Source: Sedimentitalea nanhaiensis DSM 24252 (GTDB lineage Bacteria; Pseudomonadota; Alphaproteobacteria; Rhodobacterales; Rhodobacteraceae). From it: a DNA stretch of 64,000 nucleotides. Below, in pieces: positions 43,780 through 53,318 of this stretch (the stretch's first letter is position 1; every line of letters begins with the position of its first letter). Both the position numbers and the translations under genes were made by a program. The notes under the pieces were generated by a model. The model worked only from the letters and a program-made list of their open reading frames with translations, ran no database searches and was not told the DNA's origin. The stretch lies in assembly GCF_000473225.1 (NCBI RefSeq), contig NZ_KI421509.1, positions 190,362-254,361 of the forward strand. Reading direction: 5' to 3'.

Positions 43780-46700
43780 ATGACCGCATCCGGACATATC
43801 ACCGTCAGCGGCGCGCCCGAAGGGTTCGATGCGCGGCTGATCCTGAACGAGATCGCCAAAAGCGACGCGCCGGTCCTGCATGTGGCGCGCGATGACAAAC
43901 GTATGGCCGCCCTGCGCGCGGCTCTGGCGTTCTTTGCACCGGACATGCCGGTGCTGACCTTTCCGGGCTGGGACTGCCTGCCTTATGACCGGGTGTCGCC
44001 CAATGCCGATATCTCGGCGGCGCGGATGGCGACGCTGGCCGCGCTGGTGCATCAGATGCCGACGCGCTTTGTGCTGCTGACCACGCTGAATGCGGCCACC
44101 CAGCGTGTCCCCGCGCGCGCGGTGCTGCGCGAGGCGGCGTTCACCGCCCGCGTCGGCAGCCGCATGAACGAGACCGCGTTGCGCCAGTTTCTGGTGCGCA
44201 TGGGCTTTTCCCAAAGTCCGACCGTGATGGAGCCGGGTGACTATGCCATCCGTGGTGGCATCATCGACATCTATCCCCCCGGCGACACCGGCCCGGTGCG
44301 GCTGGACCTGTTCGGCGATGTGCTGGACGGGGCGCGCCGCTTTGACGCCGGTACCCAGCGCACCACCGAAAAGCTCGACATGATAGAACTGGCTCCGGTG
44401 TCCGAGGTCATTCTGGACGACGCCGCAATCACCCGCTTCCGGCAGAACTACCGCATCGAATTCGGCGCGGCGGGCACCGACGATCCGCTCTACGAGGCGG
44501 TCAGCGCCGGGCGCAAGCATCAGGGTATCGAACACTGGCTGCCGTTCTTTCATGACCGGCTGGAAACCCTGTTCGACTATCTGCCCGGCGTGCCGGTGTC
44601 GCTGGACGATCAGGTCACCGCGTCGCGCCTGTCGCGCTGGGACAGCATCGCCGATCAATACGAGACCCGCAAACTGGCGATGCAGGCCAAGGCGCGTATC
44701 GACAGCGTCTACAAACCCGCACCGCCCGACCTGCTGTATCTGGACGATGCCGCCTGGACCGCCGCCGTCGCCGACCGCCGCGTGTTACAGTTCAACCCGC
44801 TGCCCCAGGCCACCGGCCCCGGTGTGATCGACGCGGGCGGGCGCATCGGGCGCAATTTCGCCCCCGAACGCCAGCAGGAACAGATCAGCCTGTTCGGTGC
44901 GCTGGCCGACCACATCCGCGCCCGGATGCAGCAGGGGCCGGTGGTCATCGCCTCCTATTCCGAAGGCGCGCGCGAACGTCTGGCGGGGCTGATCGAAGAC
45001 GAAGGGCTGGCCGAAACCATCGCCATCGCCAATGCCACCCGCATCGGCAAACGCGGTCTGCACCTGGCGGTCTGGGCACTGGAGCACGGGTTTCAGGGGC
45101 CACTGGCCTCAAGCAGCGAAACGGTAGGCCAACACAGGACTCTCACCGTTATCGCCGAACAGGATGTGCTGGGGGACCGGCTGATCCGCAGGGCGCGCAA
45201 ACGCCGCAAGGCCGAAAACTTCCTGACCGAAACCCAATCCCTGTCGCCCGGCGATCTGGTGGTGCATGTGGACCACGGCATCGGGCGCTATCAGGGGATG
45301 GAGGTGATCACCGCCGCCGGGGCCGCCCACGAATGCCTCAGCCTGGAATATGCCGAGTCCGCGCGGCTGTATCTGCCGGTCGAAAACATCGAACTGCTGT
45401 CGCGCTATGGCCACGAAGAGGGTCTGCTGGACAAACTGGGCGGCGGCGCATGGCAGGCCAAAAAGGCCAGGCTCAAGGAACGCATCCGCGAGATGGCCGA
45501 CCGCCTGATCCGGGTGGCCGCCGAACGCGCCCTGCGCCGGGCACCGGTCCTGGAACCCGAGCACCACGCGTGGGAGGCCTTTTCCGCCCGTTTTCCGTAT
45601 CAGGAAACCGACGATCAACTGGGGGCCATCGCCGACGTTCTGGGCGACATGTCCAGCGGCCAGCCGATGGACCGGCTGATCTGCGGCGATGTGGGGTTCG
45701 GCAAGACCGAGGTTGCCATGCGCGCCGCCTTTGTCGCCGCCATGTCCGGCGTACAGGTCGCCATCATCGCCCCCACGACCCTGCTGGCGCGCCAGCACTA
45801 CGCCAGCTTCGCGGACCGCTTCCGTGGCTTTCCCTTTCAGGTGCGGCAACTGTCGCGCTTTGTGTCCGCCAAGGATGCGCAACTGACGCGTGACGGCATG
45901 GCCAAGGGCACCGTGGACATCGTGATCGGCACCCATGCCCTGTTGGCCAAAGGCGTCCGGTTTCAGAACCTCGGCCTGTTGATCATCGACGAAGAACAGC
46001 ATTTCGGCGTCACCCACAAGGAACGGCTCAAGGCGCTGCGCAGCGACATCCACGTGCTGACCCTGACCGCCACGCCGATCCCGCGCACCCTGCAACTGTC
46101 GCTGTCCGGCGTGCGCGACCTGTCGATCATCGGCACGCCGCCGGTCGACCGGCTGGCGATCCGCACCTATGTCAGCGAATTTGACGCCGTCACCATCCGC
46201 GAGGCGCTGCTGCGCGAACATTATCGCGGCGGGCAATCGTTCTATGTCGTGCCGCGCATCACCGATCTGGCTGACATCGAAGAGTTCCTCAAGGATCAGG
46301 TTCCCGAAGTCAGCGTCATCGTCGCCCATGGCCAGATGGCGGCAGGCGAACTCGACGACCGCATGAATGCCTTTTACGACGGAAAATACGATGTGCTGCT
46401 GGCCACCACCATCGTCGAATCCGGGCTGGACATCCCGACCGCCAATACCATGGTGATCCACCGCGCCGACATGTTCGGACTGGCGCAGCTTTACCAGATC
46501 CGGGGCCGGGTGGGGCGCAGCAAGACCCGTGCCTATGCGTATCTCACCACCAGGCCGCGCGCCAGGCTGACCGCAACGGCCGAAAAACGCCTGCGTGTGC
46601 TGGGGTCGCTCGACACCCTCGGCGCGGGCTTTACCCTCGCGTCGCAGGATCTGGACATTCGCGGCGCCGGCAACCTGCTGGGCGAGGAACAGTCGGGCCA

Positions 46701-47301
46701 GATGCGCGACGTCGGCTACGAACTCTATCAATCCATGCTCCAAGAGGCGATCGCCAAGATCCGCTCGGGTCAGATGGAAGGGCTGAGCGAGGCCGACGAC
46801 CAATGGGCACCGCAGATCAATCTCGGTGTACCGGTGCTGATCCCCGAGGCCTATGTGCCCGATCTGGACGTGCGCCTTGGTCTCTACCGCCGCCTGTCCA
46901 GCCTGAGCACCAAGGTCGAACTCGAAGGTTTCGCCGCCGAGCTGATCGACCGCTTTGGTAAACTCCCGCGCGAGGTCAACACCCTGCTGCTGGTGGTGCG
47001 CATCAAGGCGATGTGCAAGCGCGCCGGCATTGCCAAGCTCGACGGCGGTCCCAAGGGCGCGACGATCCAGTTCCACAATGACAAATTCGCCAGCCCCGAA
47101 GGGTTGGTGCAGTTCATTCAGGATCAGAACGGGCTGGCCAAGGTCAAGGACAACAAGATCGTCGTGCGCCGCGACTGGAGCAAGGAAAGCGACAAGATCA
47201 AAGGGGCCTTTGCTCTTGCCCGCGACCTTGTGGAAAAACTCGTTCAGGCCCGCAAGCAGGCCAAAGCCAGGGCCGCAACGGGCGGCAAATCGCCTGCCTG
47301 A
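43780..47301 (+). CDS. mfd: Transcription-repair coupling factor Mfd
   Basis: An ATP-dependent translocase that removes stalled RNA polymerase and recruits UvrA. The 1173-residue length matches the family. It has a UvrB-homology N-terminus, the RNA-polymerase-interaction domain with GDLVVHVDHGIGRYQGM near residue 490, and a RecG-like motor: Walker A GDVGFGKTE near 640, DEEQHFG near 740, TATPIPRTL near 766 and QIRGRVGRS near 905. A C-terminal TRCF domain ends it. It follows a membrane protein gene by 31 bp. Confidence 0.97.
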   Translation: MTASGHITVSGAPEGFDARLILNEIAKSDAPVLHVARDDKRMAALRAALAFFAPDMPVLTFPGWDCLPYDRVSPNADISAARMATLAALVHQMPTRFVLLTTLNAATQRVPARAVLREAAFTARVGSRMNETALRQFLVRMGFSQSPTVMEPGDYAIRGGIIDIYPPGDTGPVRLDLFGDVLDGARRFDAGTQRTTEKLDMIELAPVSEVILDDAAITRFRQNYRIEFGAAGTDDPLYEAVSAGRKHQGIEHWLPFFHDRLETLFDYLPGVPVSLDDQVTASRLSRWDSIADQYETRKLAMQAKARIDSVYKPAPPDLLYLDDAAWTAAVADRRVLQFNPLPQATGPGVIDAGGRIGRNFAPERQQEQISLFGALADHIRARMQQGPVVIASYSEGARERLAGLIEDEGLAETIAIANATRIGKRGLHLAVWALEHGFQGPLASSSETVGQHRTLTVIAEQDVLGDRLIRRARKRRKAENFLTETQSLSPGDLVVHVDHGIGRYQGMEVITAAGAAHECLSLEYAESARLYLPVENIELLSRYGHEEGLLDKLGGGAWQAKKARLKERIREMADRLIRVAAERALRRAPVLEPEHHAWEAFSARFPYQETDDQLGAIADVLGDMSSGQPMDRLICGDVGFGKTEVAMRAAFVAAMSGVQVAIIAPTTLLARQHYASFADRFRGFPFQVRQLSRFVSAKDAQLTRDGMAKGTVDIVIGTHALLAKGVRFQNLGLLIIDEEQHFGVTHKERLKALRSDIHVLTLTATPIPRTLQLSLSGVRDLSIIGTPPVDRLAIRTYVSEFDAVTIREALLREHYRGGQSFYVVPRITDLADIEEFLKDQVPEVSVIVAHGQMAAGELDDRMNAFYDGKYDVLLATTIVESGLDIPTANTMVIHRADMFGLAQLYQIRGRVGRSKTRAYAYLTTRPRARLTATAEKRLRVLGSLDTLGAGFTLASQDLDIRGAGNLLGEEQSGQMRDVGYELYQSMLQEAIAKIRSGQMEGLSEADDQWAPQINLGVPVLIPEAYVPDLDVRLGLYRRLSSLSTKVELEGFAAELIDRFGKLPREVNTLLLVVRIKAMCKRAGIAKLDGGPKGATIQFHNDKFASPEGLVQFIQDQNGLAKVKDNKIVVRRDWSKESDKIKGAFALARDLVEKLVQARKQAKARAATGGKSPA

Positions 47302-47388
47302 AGAAATCCTCTGCGCCGTGCAAGCAGACATTGAACATCGACCGGCTGACGCTAATGTGGCGTATCATTTCAACCGACAGGAGCGACC

Positions 47389-47883
47389 ATGACCAATGTT
47401 TTCCAACTGACCCGCACCGCGCTGGCCAGTGCCGTCGCGGTCACCGCGCTCGGCTTGGCCACCGCCGCAACGGCCGATGACAAGAACACCCAGATCGGCA
47501 TGCTCGAATGCACCGTCGAAGGCGGTGTCGGCCTGTTGCTGGGGTCGAAAAAAGACATGACCTGCACCTTCGAGCGCAAGGACGGCGGCACCGAAAAATA
47601 CACCGGGCGCGTCACCAAGATCGGCGTCGACATCGGCGTGACCAAGGAAAGCCATATCAAATGGGCCGTGCTGGCCCCGTCGGGCAAGGCGGACGCGGGT
47701 GCGCTGGCCGGCAAATATGACGGCGTCACCGCCGAGGCCACCGTGGCCGGCGGTGTCGGGGCCAACGCGCTGTTCAGCGTCGGCAACAATCTGACGCTGC
47801 AACCGTTCAGCGTGCAGGACCAAAAGGGTCTGAACATCGCGGGCGGTCTGGCCCAGATCAAACTGGATTACGTCACCGAATAA
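47389..47883 (+). CDS. DUF992 family periplasmic protein
   Basis: A 164-residue exported protein. The signal peptide (TRTALASAVAVTALGLATAATAD) is followed by a DUF992-like domain: IGMLECTVEGGVGLLLGSKKDM with a C pair and later GVGANALFSVGNNLTLQPFSVQ. The family is common in alphaproteobacteria and has no established function. The ATG has an AGGAGCGACC ribosome site. It lies 87 bp downstream of mfd. Confidence 0.85.
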   Translation: MTNVFQLTRTALASAVAVTALGLATAATADDKNTQIGMLECTVEGGVGLLLGSKKDMTCTFERKDGGTEKYTGRVTKIGVDIGVTKESHIKWAVLAPSGKADAGALAGKYDGVTAEATVAGGVGANALFSVGNNLTLQPFSVQDQKGLNIAGGLAQIKLDYVTE

Positions 47884-47892
47884 GCCTCTGGC

Positions 47893-47916
47893 GGTCATCG
47901 GTCCCGGCCGGTGACC
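47893..47916 (+). terminator. Hairpin downstream of the DUF992 gene
   Basis: GGTCATCGG pairs with CCGGTGACC (one G-T pair) around a 6-nt loop, 9 bp after the DUF992 stop. The arm is strong but no T run follows, so it may stabilise the transcript end instead of terminating it. A direct repeat, GTATGTAC at 47992-47999 and 48003-48010, lies further on. Confidence 0.35.
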
Positions 47917-48129
47917 CCGCCTCCCTGATCATCCTTCAGGCCTTCCCGTTGGCACCGTAGGCGCGGTTAACCCTGCCGGGGGCAGACCCGCGTATGTACG
48001 CGGTATGTACAGGATATGCACCGGAAGCCACATGCAGGGTTTGGCCGGTCCAGCCTTGTTAACATGGGGTTTGCGGCAGGTTCGCGCCAGGGGCGGCCAG
48101 GCCGTGGTGAGCTTTCGCTAACCTGTGCG

Positions 48130-49794
48130 TCAGCACGCCGCCCGCATTGCCGCCTGGGCGCAGAAACACGACGCACCCACCGCCCGGTCGGCACGGGCCA
48201 GCGCCAGATCCAGCCGTTGTTTGACCTGAACGATCTCGACGGCCTCGCCGCGTTCTTTCAGGCAGTCATGCAAGCCCTTGAGGCTCCAGACGTTATCGGG
48301 ATGAATGCTGGCGCGCGACAGCGCGCCGCCCAGGCCCAGATCCTCGCGATACACGGCTTCGGCCTCGGCCACATGGCCCTGCTCAAACAGCAGTGCCCCC
48401 AAGGCGTGGCGCGCAGGCTGCATCCAGCCCCACGGCTCGTCATAGGGCAAGGCGTCGTCCAGCGCCACGGACCGGCGCAGACGATCGAAGGCGGCAGCGA
48501 AATTTTCCTTGCGGTACTCGATTTCTCCACGCAGCATTTCAGCTGCAATTTCAAGCAGGTCGCACACAGTGTTATTGTGCAGAAGCCGGCTCTCTGGCAC
48601 CTGGTCCTTGGCGGTCAGGAACACCTGTTCTTCGGCCTCCGCCTCGGCGACGCGCCCGGTCGCAGCCAAGGCCAGCGCCCGTGCGTAATGGGTGGTGGCC
48701 GTCAGGGTGCGGAACAATTCGGGGTCTTTGGGCGGTGACATCGCAATCAGCTCGTCCCAGCGTCCGAACCGGATCAAGACGTGCGGCTCCATCGCCATGT
48801 AGCTTTCGAAATAGTCCGCCATCGGCGGGCTTTCGATCCGCAGCATCTCTTGGGGAACGGTCACGGCCATGCCGCGCACCGCCTCTAGCGCAGGTTCCAT
48901 TTGTCCAAGGAAAAGAGCGCCATAGATGACAAAGTGATAGTTGTGCTGCCGATAGCCGGTATAGATATTGAACGCGCCTTCGCGCTGGTAATATTTCAAA
49001 TCGGCTTCGACTGCCTTTCGGTTCCAATGCACCACATTCTGATAATGCCCGCACAGCACGTCGATATGGGTCGGCATATGTACCAGATGACCTGCATCCG
49101 GTACCAGCGTGCGCAAAACATCTCCTGCCTTCAACGCCTTCTCAGGAAAAGGTGACATTTCCATCAGGTGCACATACAGATGTAACAGACCCGGATGCGT
49201 CATCGCGCCGGGCTGATCGGCCATGGCGCTTTCCAGCACCTGCTGGGCCTCCAGCGTCGCTGCTCCCTGCGCAGGCGCGCCACTGGCCAGATCCCACATC
49301 TTCCACGGCGTCAGATTCAAAAGCGCTTCCACATAGATGGTCCGCAGATCCAGATGATCCGGACAACCCGCAAACGCCGCGCGCATGGCGTCGGCAAAAT
49401 GTTGGTTCCAGACCTGCATATCGGCGTGGAGTTCGCGCTGGGGATACCGCGCGGGCAGGGCCGCGATCAAAGCCTGCTCCACCGGCGTGCACCCCTGCGC
49501 GAGGTTCAGCGCCGCCTGGGTCGCGTCATAGGCCAGCGCCAGCGCCTTGGCCCGGCCTGCCTCGTCAAACAGCTCCCACGGCATGTTGTAGTTGGGCCCG
49601 CCCGCATAAGCGACGCCCCAATGGGCCATGGCGCAATCGGCGTCATGTTCCAGCGCCCGCTGAAAACAGGCGACCGCTTCTTCGTGATTGTAGCCATAGG
49701 TCCAGACCAGCCCGCGATCAAACCATGTCTGGGCCTGCTCGGACCGGGTGGTAACGCGGCAGCTGTGGGTGCCGAGGTCATAATATTCCTGCAT
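48130..49794 (-). CDS. TPR-repeat protein of unknown function
   Basis: A 554-residue protein from the ATG at 49794 with GGAGG upstream. The N-terminus reads YDLGTHSCRVTTRSEQAQTWFDRGL followed by helical repeats (for example AVACFQRALEHDADCAMAHWG). It resembles TPR-38-type proteins widespread in marine alphaproteobacteria. The C-terminal third has regular helix pairs typical of tetratricopeptide repeats. Its partner is unknown. No signal peptide is present, so it is probably cytoplasmic. Confidence 0.82.
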   Translation of the reverse strand: MQEYYDLGTHSCRVTTRSEQAQTWFDRGLVWTYGYNHEEAVACFQRALEHDADCAMAHWGVAYAGGPNYNMPWELFDEAGRAKALALAYDATQAALNLAQGCTPVEQALIAALPARYPQRELHADMQVWNQHFADAMRAAFAGCPDHLDLRTIYVEALLNLTPWKMWDLASGAPAQGAATLEAQQVLESAMADQPGAMTHPGLLHLYVHLMEMSPFPEKALKAGDVLRTLVPDAGHLVHMPTHIDVLCGHYQNVVHWNRKAVEADLKYYQREGAFNIYTGYRQHNYHFVIYGALFLGQMEPALEAVRGMAVTVPQEMLRIESPPMADYFESYMAMEPHVLIRFGRWDELIAMSPPKDPELFRTLTATTHYARALALAATGRVAEAEAEEQVFLTAKDQVPESRLLHNNTVCDLLEIAAEMLRGEIEYRKENFAAAFDRLRRSVALDDALPYDEPWGWMQPARHALGALLFEQGHVAEAEAVYREDLGLGGALSRASIHPDNVWSLKGLHDCLKERGEAVEIVQVKQRLDLALARADRAVGASCFCAQAAMRAAC

Positions 49795-49849
49795 GTCGAG
49801 CCTCCGAAGACGCGGCATTATAACCGGAATATGCTTGTAGATACAGGCG

Positions 49850-49996
49850 CTAGAGCGACATGCGGTCTTTGACCCGTGCCATGTGCGGCATCAGCGCAAA
49901 ACCGGGCACCGCCATCGTCGTGATGCCGCTGGCCAGCGACAGAGCTGTTCGGTCAAACAGCAGGCCCATCCAGGCAAGGCAGGTCAACGAGAGCAC
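49850..49996 (-). CDS. Doubtful small membrane ORF downstream of the K+-channel gene
   Basis: In the same frame as the channel gene, after its TAG stop at 50045-50047, an open frame of 64 codons (from about 50044) reads RRAIIAIVGWRGIFVLSLTC and later ITTMAVPGFALMPHM, ending at a TAG at 49850-49852. It has two hydrophobic stretches. There is no ATG; a GTG at 49996 would give 48 residues and an ATT further up would give more. It may be a non-ATG small protein, a readthrough extension or remnant. Confidence 0.3.
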   Translation of the reverse strand: MLSLTCLAWMGLLFDRTALSLASGITTMAVPGFALMPHMARVKDRMSL

Positions 49997-50044
49997 AAAT
50001 ATTCCGCGCCAGCCGACGATCGCAATGATTGCGCGGCGCCTGGG

Positions 50045-50440
50045 CTATTTGTGCGCATCAGAGCGGCCGCTCTGTTGGTCTGTGACCGGTGTGGTCGGCC
50101 GATCGTCCTCATTTGCGGCCGCGCTGTCCTTCGGGCGATGGCCCAGATGCCCGATCAGCCATTCGGTGTGCTCTTCGCGCTTGCGCATCTGAAACACCGC
50201 GAACTGCTGGATCGCGACGGCGAAAATCCCCAGCCCGACAAAGATAAACCCGGTGGTGGCCAGCTTGCCCAGGGCGCTGGTTGGCACCAGCGACCCATAG
50301 CCGACCGTGGAAATGGTCACGACGGTGAAGAAATAGGAATCCAGCCAGCTCCAGCCTTCGGCCAGATGAAAAAACACCGTGCCCGAGAGCACGATACCGA
50401 CCAGGCTGATGATGACAGTTTGAGCTTTGATCTGTCTCAC
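50045..50440 (-). CDS. Small two-pore-helix potassium channel-like protein
   Basis: A 131-residue protein with two membrane helices (about residues 8-24 and 62-82) around the K+ selectivity sequence TISTVGYGS (residues 42-50), matching the Ion_trans_2 family. A basic and polar C-terminal tail ends it. It probably forms a tetrameric K+ channel, but the gating is unknown. Its ATG overlaps the DsbA-family gene stop by 4 nt, so they are probably co-translated. Confidence 0.88.
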   Translation of the reverse strand: MRQIKAQTVIISLVGIVLSGTVFFHLAEGWSWLDSYFFTVVTISTVGYGSLVPTSALGKLATTGFIFVGLGIFAVAIQQFAVFQMRKREEHTEWLIGHLGHRPKDSAAANEDDRPTTPVTDQQSGRSDAHK

Positions 50441-51102
50441 GCCGCCCCGTCGCCTTTCTTCAACTGCTCTTGCAGTTCACCGATCACTTTCCGCCACAAA
50501 TCGGGCGGCTGCGCGCCGGGCACGGCATGCTTGCCCGCAACGATGAAGGTCGGCACCGAGGTCACGCCCATTTCGCGGCTATGGGTGTCGCGATTGGCAA
50601 TGTCGTCCCTGTCGGCATCGGACGTCAGAAGGCGCATCACCACCGACGCATCCATTCCGATGGAATCCGCGATATCGGCCAGAACCTCATGGTCGCCGAT
50701 GTCCCTCGCGTCGACGAAATAGGCCTGAAACAGCGCGTCCACCGCTTGGGTCTGCTTGCTTTCGATGCCGGCCCAGTGGATCAGGCGGTGCGCATCCAAT
50801 GTGTTGGGCGTGCGCTGCATATCCTCGAAATTGATCGTCAAACCCGCCGCTGCTGCGCGCTCCACAACCGGAGCATAGGCGTGCACGGCACCTTCCTTGC
50901 CTCCGAACTTGGCTTCGAGATAGGCCCGGCGGTCCATACCTTCGGGCGGCATGTCCGGATTCAGCTGGAACGGGTGCCACTGGATCACAAAAGGATGGTC
51001 CGGCACCTGCGCCAGAGCCGCGTCCAAATGGGTCTTGCCAATATAACACCAGGGGCAGATCGGGTCGGAAATGATGTCAAGCGTGATGGTTTGGTCGTTC
51101 AT
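50437..51102 (-). CDS. DsbA-family oxidoreductase (FrnE-like)
   Basis: A 221-residue thioredoxin-fold protein without a signal peptide. The redox motif CPWC is at residues 16-19 (SDPICPWCYIG), and the cis-proline region TSVPTFIV is near residue 185. Cytoplasmic DsbA-like or FrnE proteins act on disulfides or isomerise substrates; the substrate here is unknown. It overlaps the acyl-CoA synthetase gene by 4 nt upstream and the channel gene downstream. Confidence 0.92.
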   Translation of the reverse strand: MNDQTITLDIISDPICPWCYIGKTHLDAALAQVPDHPFVIQWHPFQLNPDMPPEGMDRRAYLEAKFGGKEGAVHAYAPVVERAAAAGLTINFEDMQRTPNTLDAHRLIHWAGIESKQTQAVDALFQAYFVDARDIGDHEVLADIADSIGMDASVVMRLLTSDADRDDIANRDTHSREMGVTSVPTFIVAGKHAVPGAQPPDLWRKVIGELQEQLKKGDGAA

Positions 51103-52616
51103 GTATTCGGAGCCTTGAAATATGCGGGCAAGGCGCGGCGCAGCAGCTTGCCATTGGGGCCGGCGGGGAGCGCGGGCAGGTGGATATAGGCGCGCGGTTG
51201 CTTGTAGCGCGCCAGCTTGTCCTGGACATAGGTGTGCAGGTCGCTGTCGTCCAGTATGGCGGGGCCGGTATAGAAGGCGGCGATGATACGGGTGTCCTGC
51301 TTGACTTCGATATCGGTGACGCCGATCTGGGTGATGCCCGGGTGGGCGGACAGGACGGCTTCGACTTCGACCGGTGAAACCCGGTAGCCACCGGCGTTCA
51401 TCATGTCGTCGTTGCGGCCCAGATAGGTGATTTGACCGTCCACCGCCATGGCCCCGATGTCGCCGGTCAGGAACCAGTCGCCCTGCATCCGTGCCTCAGT
51501 CTCTTCGGGCGCATTGAGATAGCTCAGCATTAGACCGGGATCGTCGCGGCGCACGGCAATGACACCGGGTTCGCCTTGCGCGACGGGACCCGTTTCGTCG
51601 ACGATTGCCACCCTGCGCCCCGTTTGCGGCTGTCCCAATGCCTCGCCACGTGCGGGATGGGTCGGGCCGGAGGAGATGAAGGTCGAGCATTCGGACATGC
51701 CGTATGCCTCGTATAACTCGGTGCCGGTGGCGCGGGTCCAGGTCCGGTGCAGATGTGGCGACAGCTTTTCGCCGGCGCATAGCCCGTGGCGCAGGTCAGG
51801 CAGATTCACCCGAACGTCATCTCTGAGAAACTTTCGATAAACTCCTGGTGCAGCAGCAAAAATTGTTGCGCTATATCGTTTCAGAAGGTCGGGAAACACT
51901 GCTGGGTCTGTTCCGGGCTCGGGGATCAGCGCCGTAGCGCCGATGGTCCAGGGATCCATCAGGCCGGTGCCCAGCGTATAGGTCCAATTGAACGCCCCGG
52001 CATGCATCAATCGATCGTCGGGGCGTAATCCGTACCACCCGTCCATCATCATCTGGCGCGCCCAGATTGCCCGGTGTGCATGGGCCACAGCGCGAGGTTT
52101 GCCCGATGTACCCGAGGTATACACCACATAGGCCAGCCGATCGGGATCGCCCATCGCCCAGTCGCAGGGGGGCATTTCATACATGTTGCGCAGATCCGCG
52201 AGCGACAATTCAAGCGGGTGTGGTGCGCAGGCCACGCCGGGATCGCGCAGCACGGCGGCGGGTGCCAGTTCTTCGATCATCCGGGCGGTTTCCGCCTCGG
52301 TCAGCTGCGACGAGGTTGGGACTGGTACCAACCCGGCTGCAATCGCACCCAGATAGGCGATGGGGAAATCCAATGTGTTTCCCAGGCGCATCAATATCAT
52401 GTCGCCAGGCGTCAATCCTGCATCTAGCAGGCCAGTGCCGGTGCCACGCACAGCCTGTTCCAATCCGGCATAGGTCAGATCCTGCGCGGCCTGCAGGCCC
52501 AGCACGGACAATGCCACCTTTTCGGGGTCCGCACAGGTCTGGCCCAGCACATGAGCGGCCAGGTTGAACGGTACAGGGCAGGGCGGCGGAGGCCCCTGGT
52601 CAAAGATCGATAACAT
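51099..52616 (-). CDS. Acyl-CoA synthetase (AMP-dependent)
   Basis: A 505-residue adenylate-forming enzyme that activates a carboxylic acid to its CoA thioester. Motifs are YTSGTSGKPRAV near residue 168 (P-loop-like), YGMSECS near 308 and the GDIGAM and YLGRNDDMMNAGGYRVSP near 415. The catalytic lysine is expected in NGKLLRRAL near the C-terminus. The substrate chain is unknown. It overlaps the DsbA-family gene by 4 nt. An XRE-cupin regulator is divergent from it, 64 bp away. Confidence 0.92.
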   Translation of the reverse strand: MLSIFDQGPPPPCPVPFNLAAHVLGQTCADPEKVALSVLGLQAAQDLTYAGLEQAVRGTGTGLLDAGLTPGDMILMRLGNTLDFPIAYLGAIAAGLVPVPTSSQLTEAETARMIEELAPAAVLRDPGVACAPHPLELSLADLRNMYEMPPCDWAMGDPDRLAYVVYTSGTSGKPRAVAHAHRAIWARQMMMDGWYGLRPDDRLMHAGAFNWTYTLGTGLMDPWTIGATALIPEPGTDPAVFPDLLKRYSATIFAAAPGVYRKFLRDDVRVNLPDLRHGLCAGEKLSPHLHRTWTRATGTELYEAYGMSECSTFISSGPTHPARGEALGQPQTGRRVAIVDETGPVAQGEPGVIAVRRDDPGLMLSYLNAPEETEARMQGDWFLTGDIGAMAVDGQITYLGRNDDMMNAGGYRVSPVEVEAVLSAHPGITQIGVTDIEVKQDTRIIAAFYTGPAILDDSDLHTYVQDKLARYKQPRAYIHLPALPAGPNGKLLRRALPAYFKAPNT

Positions 52617-52680
52617 TGCCCGTGGCTAGCCCGATGCAGCGGTCGTTGCAAGCAGCGCCGAGCCTGCCTATAGAGGCGCA

Positions 52681-53304
52681 ATGACACAGCGCGACCCGAA
52701 ATCCCTGATCCGAATTGCCCGCAACTCGGGCCAGGAAACCGGTGGCGAACCGCTGGATCTGGGCGCGCGGGTGCGCGATTTACGCAAGGCGCGGTCATGG
52801 ACGTTAGAGCAAGCGGCCAGTCAGGCGGGGCTGGCGCGCTCGACATTGTCCAAGATAGAGAATGGTCAGATGTCTCCGACCTACGACGCCTTGAAAAAGC
52901 TGGCGGTTGGGCTTGAAATAACCGTGCCACAACTGTTCACCCCGCCCCAGCGCGAGCAGGTCAACGGTCGCATGGCCGTGACGAAGTCGGGCGAAGGCTC
53001 TGCTCAGGCCACGGCAACCTATGAACACGAACTGCTGGCCGATACGCTGAGCAAGAAACAGATGCTGCCCTACCGCGCTCGCGTGCGCGCCCGCACGATG
53101 GAAGAGTTCGACGGTTGGGTGCGCCACGACGGCGAGGAATTCCTGTACGTGTTGACCGGAATGATACAGCTGTTCACCGAGTTTTACGAACCGGTCAGCA
53201 TGCGTCGTGGCGACAGCGCCTATTACGATGCTACGATGGGGCACAACGTGGTGTCGATCAGCGACGAAGACGCAACTATACTGTGGGTAACATCGTTGGT
53301 CTGA
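52681..53304 (+). CDS. XRE-family regulator with cupin domain
   Basis: A 207-residue regulator. The helix-turn-helix lies at about residues 30-84 (VRDLRKARSWTLEQAASQAGLARSTLSKIENG, key part AGLARSTLSKIENG), and a C-terminal cupin domain with GEEFLYVLTGMI and MRRGDSAYYDATMGH. Such proteins regulate catabolic or polyamine genes. It is divergent from the acyl-CoA synthetase gene, which it may control. The small ORF at 53.4 kb is convergent, 14 bp on. Confidence 0.9.
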   Translation: MTQRDPKSLIRIARNSGQETGGEPLDLGARVRDLRKARSWTLEQAASQAGLARSTLSKIENGQMSPTYDALKKLAVGLEITVPQLFTPPQREQVNGRMAVTKSGEGSAQATATYEHELLADTLSKKQMLPYRARVRARTMEEFDGWVRHDGEEFLYVLTGMIQLFTEFYEPVSMRRGDSAYYDATMGHNVVSISDEDATILWVTSLV

Positions 53305-53318
53305 TCGTATGGGGGGAT

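Noticed and set aside
45109-47331. 740-codon open frame antisense to mfd
   Set aside because: Composition typical of a GC-rich shadow, no ribosome site, and the opposite strand encodes a full-length Mfd with all motifs.
50437-51102. A thiol-disulfide export role for the DsbA-family protein
   Set aside because: There is no signal peptide, so a periplasmic DsbA role is unlikely.
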